Shown here: positions 39,828-50,033 of the stretch, piece by piece | How positions within the stretch are numbered: position 1 is the stretch's first letter | Layout of the letters: every line of letters begins with the position of its first letter | Source of the DNA: Sphingobacterium kitahiroshimense | GTDB taxonomy: Bacteria > Bacteroidota > Bacteroidia > Sphingobacteriales > Sphingobacteriaceae | Reading direction: 5' to 3' | NCBI RefSeq assembly: GCF_025961315.1 | Contig: NZ_JAOQNK010000001.1 | Location: 4,402,001-4,466,000, forward strand | Length of the DNA stretch: 64,000 bases | The notes under the pieces: model-generated | Database searches by the model: none | Told to the model about the DNA's origin: nothing | Seen by the model: only the letters and a program-made list of their open reading frames with translations | Translations under genes and position numbers: made by a program

Positions 39828-41062
39828 TGATGAAAAATGTATGGACATTATGGATATTCATATGCTTCGCCGCTGTGACATATGGGCAGAAGAGAAATCC
39901 TATTGCATGGAAAGAAACTTCAAGAGCCTTTTGGCTAAAGGAGATGGATCGTATGGCAAGACCGGTTATGCGTAGTCTGGCTCATGACAGTTTAAAGATC
40001 AATATGCCTCAAATTACTTCTGTTGCAGTTGACAATAAAGAACATCGCATTCAAGTACAATATGTAGAGGTATTAGGTCGAGTTTTAAGCGGAATATCGC
40101 CTTGGTTGGCTTTGAATGATGGTTCGGAAGAAGAGCAAGCATTGAGAAAACAATATCGCAATTGGACTATTCAAGCCTTAAAAAATGCCTTAGATAGTAA
40201 TGCAAATGATTTTATGCGTTTTGATCTAGGTGGGCAGCAATTAGTGGATGCCTCATTTATTTCAGTTGCTTTTTTGCGTTGTCCTTGGTTATGGGATCAT
40301 CTGGATCCTGTAACCCAAGGTCATTTGATTGAGGCTATCAAAACGACACGTCAATTCAGACCGGTGTTTTCCAATTGGTTACTTTTTTCTGCTATGAATG
40401 AAGCTTTTTTAGCCCAGTACAGTACAGGTTGGGATGTTATGCGAGTGGATTATGCTTTGCAACAACTGGAACAATGGTATGTTGGAGATGGGATGTATAT
40501 GGATGGTCCTCATTACGCATATGATTATTATAATAGTTATGTCATTCATCCTTTTTTATCCGGAATTATGGATGTCATCGAGCAAAAGACTAAAAATTAT
40601 GATAGCATGTTTGCAAAAATTAAATTACGAAACCAACGATATGCCACTATATTGGAAAGGTTGATTAATACAGATGGGACTTTTCCACCATCGGGCCGGT
40701 CAGTAATTTATCGTGGAGCAGCATTTCATCACCTGGCAGACATGGCATTGAAAAAGAGATTACCCAAAGAGTTAACGGAAGGACAAGTTCGCGCCGCTTT
40801 ATCTGCCGTTATGAAGAAAACATTTGAAAGCCCATCAACTTACCATCAAAACTGGTTAACGATTGGTTTATATGGAGATCAGCCCGGATTAGGGGATTTT
40901 TATAACAATCAGGGGAGTCCATATTTATGCAGTACTATTTTTTTACCTCTTGGACTTTCTGAAACGGATAGTTTTTGGACTTCCAAAGAAGAAGAATGGA
41001 GTTCGAAGCGTATTTGGTCTGGACAGGATTGGAAAAAAGATCAAAGTAAGGTCATTCAATAA
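39827..41062 (+). CDS. DUF2264 family protein, short form (putative glycan-active enzyme)
   Basis: The 411-aa exported protein (signal 1-20, ending TYGQ) has the DUF2264 (PF10022) string pattern: RAFWLKEMDRMARPVMRSLAHDSL, YVEVLGRVLSGISPWLAL, NWLLFSAMNEAFL, DGMYMDGPHYAYDYYNSYVI and DGTFPPSGRSVIYRGAAF (quoted in parts). DUF2264 proteins are predicted (alpha/alpha)6 barrels found in loci for uronate- and rhamnose-containing glycans. I recall beta-glucuronidase activity reported for some members but cannot verify it here. It overlaps or abuts GH105 and lies 12 bp before the BNR_4 gene. Confidence 0.8.
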   Translation: MMKNVWTLWIFICFAAVTYGQKRNPIAWKETSRAFWLKEMDRMARPVMRSLAHDSLKINMPQITSVAVDNKEHRIQVQYVEVLGRVLSGISPWLALNDGSEEEQALRKQYRNWTIQALKNALDSNANDFMRFDLGGQQLVDASFISVAFLRCPWLWDHLDPVTQGHLIEAIKTTRQFRPVFSNWLLFSAMNEAFLAQYSTGWDVMRVDYALQQLEQWYVGDGMYMDGPHYAYDYYNSYVIHPFLSGIMDVIEQKTKNYDSMFAKIKLRNQRYATILERLINTDGTFPPSGRSVIYRGAAFHHLADMALKKRLPKELTEGQVRAALSAVMKKTFESPSTYHQNWLTIGLYGDQPGLGDFYNNQGSPYLCSTIFLPLGLSETDSFWTSKEEEWSSKRIWSGQDWKKDQSKVIQ

Positions 41063-41074
41063 TAGATAAGAGTC

Positions 41075-42430
41075 ATGAGATTAATAACATTTTGTACAGT
41101 TGGAGTAATTTATTTTTATCTTATCCTTTCCTTAAATTTCTGTTTTTCGCAAAGCAAGCAGCTTCAGGTCATGGAAGTTGGAGACGGTTGGGCTAAGAAT
41201 ACGGTCAATACAGCTGTTTTTCGAAAAAATTCTCTCGTTAGTGATGCGAAGTTTCAATACATAGCCTACTACAACGAGAAGGGAAAAGTTGTATTAGGAA
41301 AAAGAAAGTTGAACGAGAAGAGCTGGCAGCTACAGGTTACCGAATATACGGGCAGAGCTAAGGATGCACATAATATTATCAGTATCATGATTGATGGAGA
41401 GGGATATTTACATGTTTGTTGGGATCATCATAATGGTCAGTTGCGATATGCTCGAACAAAGCAGCCGCATACACTGGACTTAGGACCTGAGCAGTCTATG
41501 ATCGGGGAAGATGAACAGTATGTGACTTATCCTGAATTTTTTAAAATGCCTGATGGTTCATTATTATTTCTTTATCGTGATGGCGGTTCTGGATCAGGAA
41601 ATCTTGTTATGAATAATTATGATCCCAAGAATAAAAAATGGACTAGACTGCATCGTAATTTAATCGATGGAGAAGGGAAACGAAATGCTTATTGGCAGGC
41701 ATATGTCGACAACCAAGGAACGATACATTTGTCTTGGGTATGGCGAGAAAGTCCCGATGTAGCCAGTAATCATGATATAGCATATGCTTGTTCTAAGGAT
41801 GGAGGGCTCACTTGGGAGTCTACTACTGGAGCTCAATATACATTACCTATACAGGAATCAACAGCGGAATATGCGGTGCGTATTCCTCAAAACAGTGAAT
41901 TGATCAATCAAACATCGATGGCTGCAGATGATGATGGGAATCCATTTATTGCGACTTACTGGCGGGCTGCAGGTTCTACAATTCCTCAATATAAAATTAT
42001 TTATTATAGGAAAGGTGCTTGGGAAGTCCGTTCTTTTGATTTTAGAAAAATGTCTTTCAGTTTGAGTGGACATGGGACAAAAGAAATACCTATAGCGAGA
42101 CCACAATTAATGGTTAAAGGGAAAGGAGATAGGGTTGCTGTCATGCTCTTGTTCCGGGATAAGGAAAGATTAGGTCGAGCTTCTGTCTTGAACTTAAATA
42201 AGGTGACGGATAATGATTATCAACTATTTGATTTGAATAACGAATCATTAGGAGCATGGGAACCCAGTTATGATACTGAGATGTGGCGAAACAAGGGGCG
42301 ATTATCACTATTTGTTCAAGCTACTGATCAAAAGGATGGAGAAGGACTTTTAGAATCTGGTCCAAGTAAGGTCAGGGTTATTGAATGGGCGCCTAGTCTC
42401 GAGGCAATACAAAATATAATCAAACATTAA
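41075..42430 (+). CDS. BNR_4 seven-bladed-propeller protein, polysaccharide-lyase-like (PL24/PL25 type)
   Basis: The 451-aa exported protein (signal ~1-25, ending FSQS) is a BNR-repeat propeller of the PF15892 kind: [18 protein letters not shown] followed by [12 protein letters not shown], then [26 protein letters not shown]. From memory, ulvan lyases of families PL24 and PL25 use a His-His-Tyr-Arg set. H99 and H119 here are 20 residues apart, and Y152 and R168 are 16 apart, the spacing I recall for PL25. A lyase on rhamnose-uronate linkages is therefore likely but not proven; GH145-like hydrolases share the fold. It sits between two DUF2264 genes and next to GH105. Confidence 0.75.
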   Translation: MRLITFCTVGVIYFYLILSLNFCFSQSKQLQVMEVGDGWAKNTVNTAVFRKNSLVSDAKFQYIAYYNEKGKVVLGKRKLNEKSWQLQVTEYTGRAKDAHNIISIMIDGEGYLHVCWDHHNGQLRYARTKQPHTLDLGPEQSMIGEDEQYVTYPEFFKMPDGSLLFLYRDGGSGSGNLVMNNYDPKNKKWTRLHRNLIDGEGKRNAYWQAYVDNQGTIHLSWVWRESPDVASNHDIAYACSKDGGLTWESTTGAQYTLPIQESTAEYAVRIPQNSELINQTSMAADDDGNPFIATYWRAAGSTIPQYKIIYYRKGAWEVRSFDFRKMSFSLSGHGTKEIPIARPQLMVKGKGDRVAVMLLFRDKERLGRASVLNLNKVTDNDYQLFDLNNESLGAWEPSYDTEMWRNKGRLSLFVQATDQKDGEGLLESGPSKVRVIEWAPSLEAIQNIIKH

Positions 42431-42432
42431 TT

Positions 42433-44457
42433 ATGAAAAAATACATGTTTGGGTTTATGTCCTGCTTCATATTCATTGTATCCTATCCCATGGATATGTT
42501 CGGACAAGGGACAAGAGATGCTGTTTTTAACGTCAAAAATCCAGATCTGAATCTCAGTCCCTATACCGGTATGAACCGTCAACATTGGTTAGATGCAGCC
42601 GAATATCTTTTAAAGGGTGCCTTTAGTTACGTCAGTAATCTGGATAGCCCGATGGAGTTTCCTAAACAACCAGGACGTAGTTATCCTAGAGACGGCGTTC
42701 ATACGGAAACAGAACGGTTGGAAGGACTTTGTAGGACTCTGTTTATTGCTTTGCCTTTGATGAAGGGAAATCCCGACTATGAAATTGGTGGTCTAAAGAT
42801 TGCCGATTATTACCGGCATCAGATTACGCAATTAGTGAATCCAAATTCGACGAGTTTCATTCCACCTTTACCCAAAAAAGGAGGACCAAGTCAAAAGCTT
42901 GTTGAATTTGGTGGTTTGGCCGTATCGCTGATGGCCGCTCCCGAAATTTTATGGGATCCGCTATCACAGGAGAAAAAAGATACTTTAGCGCATACACTCT
43001 TAAGTTATGGTAACGGACCTACTATTGATATGAATTGGCGTTTTTTTAATGTCATGATTTTAAGCTTTTTTAAGAGTAAAGGTTACTCGATACGTGAAGA
43101 TTATTTAAAGGAATTGTTGGAGAAATGTTTATCTGATTATAAGGGGAATGGTTGGTATAATGACCAGCCTTATTATGATTATTATAGTATGTGGGGGTAT
43201 CAGATGTACGGAACTTTATGGGCTACCTATTATGGCGATCAGATGTATCCAGATTATGCGAAGAAGTTCAGGACTCATTTAAGAGAAATGGTCGGTCATT
43301 ATCCTTATATGTTCAGTAAGGACGGGGAAATGATTATGTGGGGGAGAAGTATTGCCTATCGCATGGGAGCTGCTGTTCCCTTTCCTCTGATGGGTTTTCT
43401 AGAGGACAAAAGCATCAATTATGGATGGATGCGAAGAATTGCATCAGGAACACTGCTACAATTTCTCAAACAGCCTGATTTTTTATCTGAAGGTATTCCT
43501 ACACTTGGTTTTTATGGTGCATTTGAACCTGCCGTGCAGGAATACAGCTGTAGGGGAAGTGCTTTTTGGTTGGGTAAAATATTTTTAGGATTGCTCATTC
43601 CTGATGATAATATATTTTGGACAGCAAATGAAAATTTAGGTGCTTGGGAGAGCGAGATACCAAAAGCGAAGGTGTTGAATAAGCTTGCTCCTGGTGCTGA
43701 AATTTTGATTACTGATTATGCTGGAATTGGCGCATCAGAGATCAGGGCTTGGTGTGATAGTAAAACTATCGGCTATTATCAGGGAACTGAGAATTATAAT
43801 AAACTGGCTTATAATAGCGCATTTCCTTGGCAAGCGGATGGAAAGAATGGTGAAGTATCAATGAACTATATGTTTCAAATTGGTGGGAAGAAATGGGAAT
43901 CACTTCGCCGTTATAAATTCAAAGGCTATCAGGATGATATTTATTACAGGGACGCTGTATTAGCTTCGGATTCTACCATCAGCTTGCAACTTGCAGATAT
44001 TATACTTCCTAACGGAATCTTGCGTATAGATCAGGTGTATAGCCAAAAATCTATTGCGCTACGGTTGGGACACTACGCATTGCCACAATATGAAGATAGA
44101 GCAATTGTTGAGCATCAAATTAAATATAAAAAATGGACAGCAAGTATTATTGACAATGGGCAGTATCAGTTAGCTGTTATTCCTGTTGAGGGCTGGGAAG
44201 AGGTGGAGATAGTAAGTGCAGCAGGTTTAAACCCAGTTTCTGAAACGAGTAAAGTCCTGAATTTAAAAGCAAACACAAGTGCAAATCAAAAGCAATTGTT
44301 TGCGACACTTATGTTATGGAAAAAATCGGGCGAAAAATGGACTAATGATGAATTATTCCCAATAAAAAAATTGAACCAAAAGCTGAATCAAGTAGGAATT
44401 AGTAGGAAAAATGGTCGTTATCAAGTCTTGAATTTGATATCCACGGATCAACAATAA
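42433..44457 (+). CDS. DUF2264 family protein, long form with C-terminal extension
   Basis: The 674-aa exported protein (signal 1-24, ending MFGQ) has an N-terminal DUF2264-type barrel: [73 protein letters not shown] and [15 protein letters not shown]. It is followed by a ~270-residue beta-rich C-terminal part without recognised motifs. It is longer than the DUF2264 neighbour at 39827 and differs strongly from it, so the two probably cut different bonds. It is two bases after the BNR_4 gene and last in the enzyme operon, followed by a strong hairpin. Confidence 0.8.
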   Translation: MKKYMFGFMSCFIFIVSYPMDMFGQGTRDAVFNVKNPDLNLSPYTGMNRQHWLDAAEYLLKGAFSYVSNLDSPMEFPKQPGRSYPRDGVHTETERLEGLCRTLFIALPLMKGNPDYEIGGLKIADYYRHQITQLVNPNSTSFIPPLPKKGGPSQKLVEFGGLAVSLMAAPEILWDPLSQEKKDTLAHTLLSYGNGPTIDMNWRFFNVMILSFFKSKGYSIREDYLKELLEKCLSDYKGNGWYNDQPYYDYYSMWGYQMYGTLWATYYGDQMYPDYAKKFRTHLREMVGHYPYMFSKDGEMIMWGRSIAYRMGAAVPFPLMGFLEDKSINYGWMRRIASGTLLQFLKQPDFLSEGIPTLGFYGAFEPAVQEYSCRGSAFWLGKIFLGLLIPDDNIFWTANENLGAWESEIPKAKVLNKLAPGAEILITDYAGIGASEIRAWCDSKTIGYYQGTENYNKLAYNSAFPWQADGKNGEVSMNYMFQIGGKKWESLRRYKFKGYQDDIYYRDAVLASDSTISLQLADIILPNGILRIDQVYSQKSIALRLGHYALPQYEDRAIVEHQIKYKKWTASIIDNGQYQLAVIPVEGWEEVEIVSAAGLNPVSETSKVLNLKANTSANQKQLFATLMLWKKSGEKWTNDELFPIKKLNQKLNQVGISRKNGRYQVLNLISTDQQ

Positions 44458-44608
44458 TAACCTTTGATCAATATTTTGCAAGTGAAAAGTGTAATGGCGA
44501 ATATGATCTATATCAAAGGTCGTTATGGTTAAGAATCTATTTTAAGTATTTAGAGAAAAGAGATAATGCTACTGCGCAAGAGCTAGTATATATCGCAACA
44601 AAATTTTT

Positions 44609-44670
44609 AAAACCATTTTATTTAAAATGTCCCCAAGGCATCTCTTAAATAAAATGGTTTTTGCTTTTTA
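44609..44670 (+). terminator. Terminator of the enzyme operon, before susC
   Basis: A perfect 17-bp stem (44609-44625 with 44645-44661, AAAACCATTTTATTTAA / TTAAATAAAATGGTTTT) with a 19-nt loop runs into TTGCTTTTT. Confidence 0.8.
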
Positions 44671-44996
44671 TTGAGTTTTAGTGAATTATTATGACTCCTG
44701 AATAGATTTTCAACCTTATTGAATCGATTTCAAACCGTTTATAAGCGAATCCGCTATAATTTTGACCTAGAGGGAATTGGAAAATAGCGCAACAAGAGTG
44801 CTTCTCTTCCTAACCAATGGAATTTTAGCGAACGATCTTCTTGAGTTTGCTAAGTACCAATTATAAACAAAAATATAAACTATACGATGATGGGATCAAG
44901 TTGAAATCAACCTTTAGGGGGATTATAGGATAAAGGTATGGTCCTATAATAAATGGAATAAAATAGTAATTCTAATCTAAAAACCAATTGTAAATT
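44671..44996 (+). promoter_or_regulatory. susC promoter region
   Basis: The gap 44458-44996 has no gene. TAATTTTG at 44757-44764 fits the TAnnTTTG -7 box. The segment TTGAATCGATTTCAA just upstream (44719-44733) is a near-palindrome and could be an HTCS operator. A GTTATGG string at ~44521 resembles the half-site seen near rhaT and gntR. No classical -33 was found. Confidence 0.4.
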
Positions 44997-47900
44997 ATGT
45001 TAACCCACTATTGCAATAAATACGCAAAAAGCACATTGCTATTAAACAGTTTATTTTTAATAGCAATGACTACTTATGGTCAAGCAACTTCCATAAAGGG
45101 AACTATTCGAGACGCTTCTACAGGAAAAACCATAAGCAACATTACCGTTAAAGTAAAAGGAAGTTCGGTCAGTACACAAACAAATACCGTCGGTAGCTTT
45201 ACCATTCAAGCTAATCACGGAAATACTTTGATCATTTCCTCGGTCGGATATCAGGAAAAGGAGGTTATTGTACCTCAGGGGGGAATTGTTGATGTTACGC
45301 TTGTTCCATCTGAAAATGTACTTGACGAATTAGTTGTGGTCGGATATGGAATACAAAAGAGATCGGATGTTACGGGGTCTGTGGCATCAGTACCAAAGGA
45401 TCGATTGTCAAAAATTCCGGTTACGAATGTGATGCAAGCTATCCAAGGTGCCGTATCCAATGTTTCGGTTTCGCAAGCATCCTCTATACCTGGAGATGCT
45501 CCAAATGTTCAAGTTCGAGGTAAGAACTCGATCAATGCATCTTCAGAACCGTATATTGTCGTTGATGGAATTCCGCTATCGCGTACAGATGGTTCTATTA
45601 ATGATATCAATCCCAATGATATTGAGTCGGTCGAGATCTTAAAAGATCCATCAGCTGTTGCGATTTATGGTGTGAATGGTTCTAATGGTGTTATTTTGAT
45701 CACCACAAAGCGCGGTACATCCGGAACCCCGCGTATTCGTTACAGTGGTTATGGCGGTGTAGAAAATGTTGCACATATTCTTAAGCCCGTTTCGGGAGAA
45801 GAGCTTTTAAAGCGTTATGCTGAATATTCCCGCATTAATAATAGTCCGCTATATAATGGTGGTCCGGTTCGCAATCGGAATGAGCTTGATAATTACACCA
45901 ATGGTGTGACCATCGATTGGTTGGATGCGGTGATGCAGACAGGTGTGATCCAGAATCACAATGTCAGTTTATCAGGTGGAAGTGAGAATGCCAAATACTA
46001 TGTCTCTGGAGATTATCTGGATCAAAAAGGCGTTTTATTAGGATACAACTATAAAAGATATTCATTTAGAACGAATACAGATTTTAAACCAACTAAATAT
46101 TTATCGGTAGGTACATCATCTTATATCATAGCGCATAATAGAGATGGTGGACGCGCGAGTCTTCTACAGGCTGCTGCAATGAGCCCTTATGCCAAAATGT
46201 ATAACGATGACGGCACTTTAACACAGCATCCCATGTATTCGGAACAGCTTTGGACCAATCCACTTTTGCCAACGACATTAAATCCAGAGCGTCGTCAATT
46301 TAATATCTCCCTCAACGGTTATGCAGATCTTAATTTTGGGGAGCTTTACAAACCGCTGGAAGGTTTAAAATATAAACTCAATGCAGGATATATTTATGTC
46401 CCTGGTCGTACCAACGAATATGAAGGGGAGAGTGTTTATAATTTTGCCGGGATGGGTCGTATCACCAACAGTGAATCTCAGTCATATACAGTAGAGAATA
46501 TATTAACCTATAACAAGGATTTTGGTAAGCATCATCTTGATTTCACAGGATTATATGCCTCAAAAAGTAAATATTGGCAACAGGCTATTGCTACAGGAGA
46601 GGTATTCCCTAATGATGCCTTGGAATGGGGTAATCTAGGTGCTGCCGCCACACAGAAAGTGTCTTCTCAAGCCGACTTGTACCGCTCTATTTCCCAAATG
46701 GGTAGATTAAATTACTCTTACGATAGCCGTTATTTATTTACAGTAACTGCACGTCGAGATGGGGCCTCTATCTTTGGTAGAAATAATAAATACGGAATGT
46801 TTCCATCTGCCGCTGTCGCATGGAATATACATAATGAATGGTTCATGAATAGCACTAAAGATGTGGTGGACAATTTAAAATGGAGAATATCTTACGGTAT
46901 TTCTGGAAATGAGGCTATTGGCATCTATGAAACGCTTTCGTTAATGGATGCCAGTACTATTGCGATGAAAGGCTTATCCAATACGGCATTGAATATTCGT
47001 AAAAGAATGGGAAATGATGATTTGGAATGGGAAAAAACAAAGGGATTCAATACAGGGATTGACTTCGGATTATTTAAAAGCAGAATAAGTGGAAGCATCG
47101 ATGTGTATAAAACCAATTCTTATGATATACTTTTAAAACAGCGCCTTCCAAGACTTACGGGTTTTGAAGATGTGTATTTTAATATTGGAAAGGTTGCTAA
47201 TACAGGTATAGACCTGACGCTGAATACCAAAAATATTGTGAAGAATGATTTTACTTGGTCCAGTACGGTTGTATTCTCCCGCAATAAAAATAAGATTGTA
47301 GAAGTTTATGGTGATGGAAAAGAAGATCTGGGCAATAGGTGGTTGATCGGACATCCGCTGGGTATCATCTATGATTTTACCAAAGTGGGGATCTGGCAGG
47401 AAGAGGAAATAAAAGCGGGAGCTAATAAAGGATGGGATGAACAAGCAGAAGCAGGAAGTGTAAAATTAGCGGATCTAAATGGTGATGGTCTAATTAATGA
47501 GGACGACCGATCTGTATTGGGACAAACTGCCCCGAAATGGACCGCTGGACTTACCAATACATTTAGCTATAAAGCATTTTCATTAAATATTTTCATCAAT
47601 ACGGTGCAAGGAGCACTACGCAATAATCCGCAGATCGGTTCGGCTGCAGATGAAATGGGACGTAAAAGTACGCCAGCAGAATTGGGCTATTGGACTCCTG
47701 AAAATAAAAGTAACGAATGGCGTTCATTGAGTAATCGTTCCAATGTATATGGTTATGGGTTTCCATCAAATGCAAGTTTTACACGGTTGAAAGATGTGAC
47801 CTTAAGTTACAATATGCCACAAAATACCTTGAATAAATTGGGTATCAATGGGGCTACGGTTTATGTCAGTGGCCGAAACCTATATACATGGACCAATTGG

Positions 47901-48008
47901 ATTGGCTGGGATCCCGAAGCTCGAGATATCACTCGTGGATCTGATAATGCTCATCTAAATTATCCAATGGTTCGCACCTATGTACTTGGAGTTAATTTAA
48001 CCTTTTAA
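44997..48008 (+). CDS. SusC/RagA-type TonB-dependent outer-membrane transporter
   Basis: The 1003-aa outer-membrane protein has a signal (ends ~29, TYGQ), a CarboxypepD_reg-like domain (~32-110, IKGTIRDASTGKTI...), then ELVVVGYGIQKRSDVTGSV and the plug (~115-230) with the SusC signature VYGxxGSNGVILITTKRG-like sequence (IYGVNGSNGVILITTK), and a C-terminal barrel ending VLGVNLTF. SusC proteins import oligosaccharides using TonB. It pairs with the SusD gene 91 bp downstream; the gap contains a palindromic repeat. Confidence 0.95.
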   Translation: MLTHYCNKYAKSTLLLNSLFLIAMTTYGQATSIKGTIRDASTGKTISNITVKVKGSSVSTQTNTVGSFTIQANHGNTLIISSVGYQEKEVIVPQGGIVDVTLVPSENVLDELVVVGYGIQKRSDVTGSVASVPKDRLSKIPVTNVMQAIQGAVSNVSVSQASSIPGDAPNVQVRGKNSINASSEPYIVVDGIPLSRTDGSINDINPNDIESVEILKDPSAVAIYGVNGSNGVILITTKRGTSGTPRIRYSGYGGVENVAHILKPVSGEELLKRYAEYSRINNSPLYNGGPVRNRNELDNYTNGVTIDWLDAVMQTGVIQNHNVSLSGGSENAKYYVSGDYLDQKGVLLGYNYKRYSFRTNTDFKPTKYLSVGTSSYIIAHNRDGGRASLLQAAAMSPYAKMYNDDGTLTQHPMYSEQLWTNPLLPTTLNPERRQFNISLNGYADLNFGELYKPLEGLKYKLNAGYIYVPGRTNEYEGESVYNFAGMGRITNSESQSYTVENILTYNKDFGKHHLDFTGLYASKSKYWQQAIATGEVFPNDALEWGNLGAAATQKVSSQADLYRSISQMGRLNYSYDSRYLFTVTARRDGASIFGRNNKYGMFPSAAVAWNIHNEWFMNSTKDVVDNLKWRISYGISGNEAIGIYETLSLMDASTIAMKGLSNTALNIRKRMGNDDLEWEKTKGFNTGIDFGLFKSRISGSIDVYKTNSYDILLKQRLPRLTGFEDVYFNIGKVANTGIDLTLNTKNIVKNDFTWSSTVVFSRNKNKIVEVYGDGKEDLGNRWLIGHPLGIIYDFTKVGIWQEEEIKAGANKGWDEQAEAGSVKLADLNGDGLINEDDRSVLGQTAPKWTAGLTNTFSYKAFSLNIFINTVQGALRNNPQIGSAADEMGRKSTPAELGYWTPENKSNEWRSLSNRSNVYGYGFPSNASFTRLKDVTLSYNMPQNTLNKLGINGATVYVSGRNLYTWTNWIGWDPEARDITRGSDNAHLNYPMVRTYVLGVNLTF

Positions 48009-48017
48009 TGAAATCAT

Positions 48018-48072
48018 GAAACCATCATGAGTAAATGTGCACAAAGAAAGATATACTGCTCATGATAGCTTC
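48018..48072. repeat. Dispersed palindromic repeat, copy D (between susC and susD)
   Basis: Arms GAAACCATCATGAG (48018-48031) and CTCATGATAGCTTC (48059-48072) are the exact reverse complement of copies B/C in the leu cluster. Read along the local transcript, all copies have the same orientation. The right flank also matches (TCATCATCGATAAAAAATAA vs the copy B/C left flank read in reverse). It starts 10 bp after the susC stop. Confidence 0.7.
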
Positions 48073-48099
48073 ATCATCGATAAAAAATAATATATACTG

Positions 48100-49842
48100 A
48101 TGAAAAAAACAATGAATATTCAAAATAAGTTATTACCTGTCTTTGCGATCTTTTTGTTAGGTTCTGCATCTTGTAGTAAGAATTTTCTGGAAGAGAAACC
48201 CTATTCTAATTACGAAGCTGGAAATAGTGATCCATCAACAATAGAAAATAGAGTTTTAGGTTTGCATGCGACTTTTGGTCAATTGTGGGGTTATAGTGGG
48301 CGTCAAGGATTTTTGTCGTGTTGGCAGATCGGTACTGATATCGCAAATGCTGGTTCTACGGAAGGTGTGGAAAATCCTTTTTTTCAATATGCTGATCTCA
48401 ATCCAGAAAATGGTGGAGTAAGCTACTTATGGCAACGCTGTTACGAGTTTATTAACAATGCAAATAGCATTATTGAAGCTGTAGGGGATACTAATCCAAA
48501 GGCAGCAGCAGAAGCAAGATTCTTTAGAGCTTATGCTTATCATATGTTGGTCACGCTATGGGGCGATGTGCCTTTGTTGACTACTTCTATTAAAGTTCCA
48601 ACGTTCAATTATGTACGAAATTCTACTGTAGAAGTGGACAAAGTGATTGTTGAAGATCTGGAATATGCGGCTAAGGAATTGGCTAATGTTGGACAAGCTG
48701 CTGCTCCAAGCCGGATCAATAAAGATATGGCAAGACAATTGGCTGCTGAAGTTTATCTTCGAATGGGCATGAGAGATCCTGCTTATTTTGCTAAAGCAGA
48801 AGCCATGGCAACAGCCATCATTGAAAGCGGCAGTTATAAATTAATTGACAGTCGTTACGGTAAATACTTAAATGAGGGTGGCGATGCTTTTCGAGATATG
48901 TTTAGACAGGGCAATATGCGCCGCGCTCAAGGAAATACCGAAGCCATATGGACTTTTGAAGTTGAATTTAATCGCGAAGTGAATGGTGGAACCATCGATA
49001 ATCCGCAGCATCGTCGTGTATGGCAACCTTCCTATCACAAGTGGGATGGAATGGTAAACGCTGATTCTCTTGGAGGAAGGGGTAATGGACGTTTGAGATT
49101 AAGCAATTTTATGAAGTATACGGTCTGGAAAGGACTTCAAGGTGATATTCGGAATAGCAATTATAATATCCGTCGTACCACAAATTATAACCGACCTAAT
49201 ATGACCGTCAACAATGCTGTGGTAACACCATGGAGTACAGAAATCGGTGTGGATGCCGATGGTTATCGTGTTGCTAAAGGTGCAGGGGTTAGAAATGTGA
49301 CGATAAAAACTGGTGATAAAGTGATTCCTTTTCGTACAGACAGTTTGGAAGTATGGTATCCTTTCCCAACAAAGTGGGGTGGTTATGATCCGATAGATGA
49401 TTTTGGCTATGCATTGGTCAAAGATTGGCCAGTCATGCGGTTTGGAGAAACGTATCTATTAAGGGCAGAGGCACGTCTTAGACAAAATAATCTAGGCGGA
49501 GCAGCTGAGGATATCAATAAGTTGAGAGATCGTTCTTTTAAAGATACGCGTATTCAATCTGGAAACACCGCTTTAGGAAAGGTTCTCGCATCAAATATGA
49601 CGATCGATTTTATTCTTGATGAACGTGCCCGTGAGTTGATTTCAGAAGAAAATCGTAGAATGACTTTGGTGAGAACAAATAAACTCAAAGAACGTATTGC
49701 TTTAAATGGTGATCAAGGACCGGCAAATAAAATAACCAGTGGTTTCCAAGATTATAATATTTTACTTCCAATCCCCTTGAGTGAAATTCAATTAAATAAC
49801 AAAGAAGGGGAAGGACTTAAACAAAATTTAGGATATAAATAA
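48100..49842 (+). CDS. SusD/RagB-type surface glycan-binding lipoprotein
   Basis: This 580-aa lipoprotein has a lipobox LLGSASCSK (Cys ~26) and the SusD helical TPR-like fold: AAAEARFFRAYAYHMLVTLWGDVPL (quoted in parts RAYAYHMLVTLWGDVPL), RINKDMARQLAAEVYLRMG, then the C-terminal ARELISEENRRMTLVRTNKL and PLSEIQLNNKEG..LKQNLGY. It binds the target oligosaccharide and caps SusC. The substrate is inferred from the neighbours to contain rhamnose and uronic acid. Confidence 0.94.
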   Translation: MKKTMNIQNKLLPVFAIFLLGSASCSKNFLEEKPYSNYEAGNSDPSTIENRVLGLHATFGQLWGYSGRQGFLSCWQIGTDIANAGSTEGVENPFFQYADLNPENGGVSYLWQRCYEFINNANSIIEAVGDTNPKAAAEARFFRAYAYHMLVTLWGDVPLLTTSIKVPTFNYVRNSTVEVDKVIVEDLEYAAKELANVGQAAAPSRINKDMARQLAAEVYLRMGMRDPAYFAKAEAMATAIIESGSYKLIDSRYGKYLNEGGDAFRDMFRQGNMRRAQGNTEAIWTFEVEFNREVNGGTIDNPQHRRVWQPSYHKWDGMVNADSLGGRGNGRLRLSNFMKYTVWKGLQGDIRNSNYNIRRTTNYNRPNMTVNNAVVTPWSTEIGVDADGYRVAKGAGVRNVTIKTGDKVIPFRTDSLEVWYPFPTKWGGYDPIDDFGYALVKDWPVMRFGETYLLRAEARLRQNNLGGAAEDINKLRDRSFKDTRIQSGNTALGKVLASNMTIDFILDERARELISEENRRMTLVRTNKLKERIALNGDQGPANKITSGFQDYNILLPIPLSEIQLNNKEGEGLKQNLGYK

Positions 49843-49873
49843 TCTAGTTTTATTACTTTAATAATAATAATAT

Positions 49874-49915
49874 GCAAAAGGTCAATTTTCCACACATTGA
49901 AAATTGACCTTTTGC
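49874..49915 (+). terminator. Terminator after susD
   Basis: A perfect 17-bp stem (49874-49890 with 49899-49915, GCAAAAGGTCAATTTTC / GAAAATTGACCTTTTGC) has an 8-nt loop. It separates the susCD transcript from the rha operon. Confidence 0.85.
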
Positions 49916-49960
49916 TTCTAAATCATGAAATATCTGTTGGCTATAATCTCTGTATTTATG

Positions 49961-49979
49961 CATAACAGTCCATAACAGT
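49961..49979 (+). promoter_or_regulatory. Direct repeat upstream of rhaT, candidate rhamnose-regulator operator
   Basis: CATAACAGT occurs at 49961-49969 and again at 49971-49979, ten bases apart (one helical turn), ~55 bp before the rhaT ATG. The core CCATAACAG also occurs on the opposite strand at 56197-56205, upstream of the gntR-type regulator at the far end of the locus. Confidence 0.45.
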
Positions 49980-50033
49980 TTACCTATTTTAATCTTGTAA
50001 TTTAGTTTATGTACAATACCTAAAAAGATAAAT

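Noticed and set aside
42433-44457. Heparinase II/III-type lyase as identity of the long DUF2264 protein
   Set aside because: The conserved strings ([26 protein letters not shown]) fit DUF2264 better, and typical heparinase motifs were not seen.
49891-49898. TTTTCCACA resembling a DnaA box near 49887-49895
   Set aside because: It lies inside the stem-loop of the susD terminator and is isolated.
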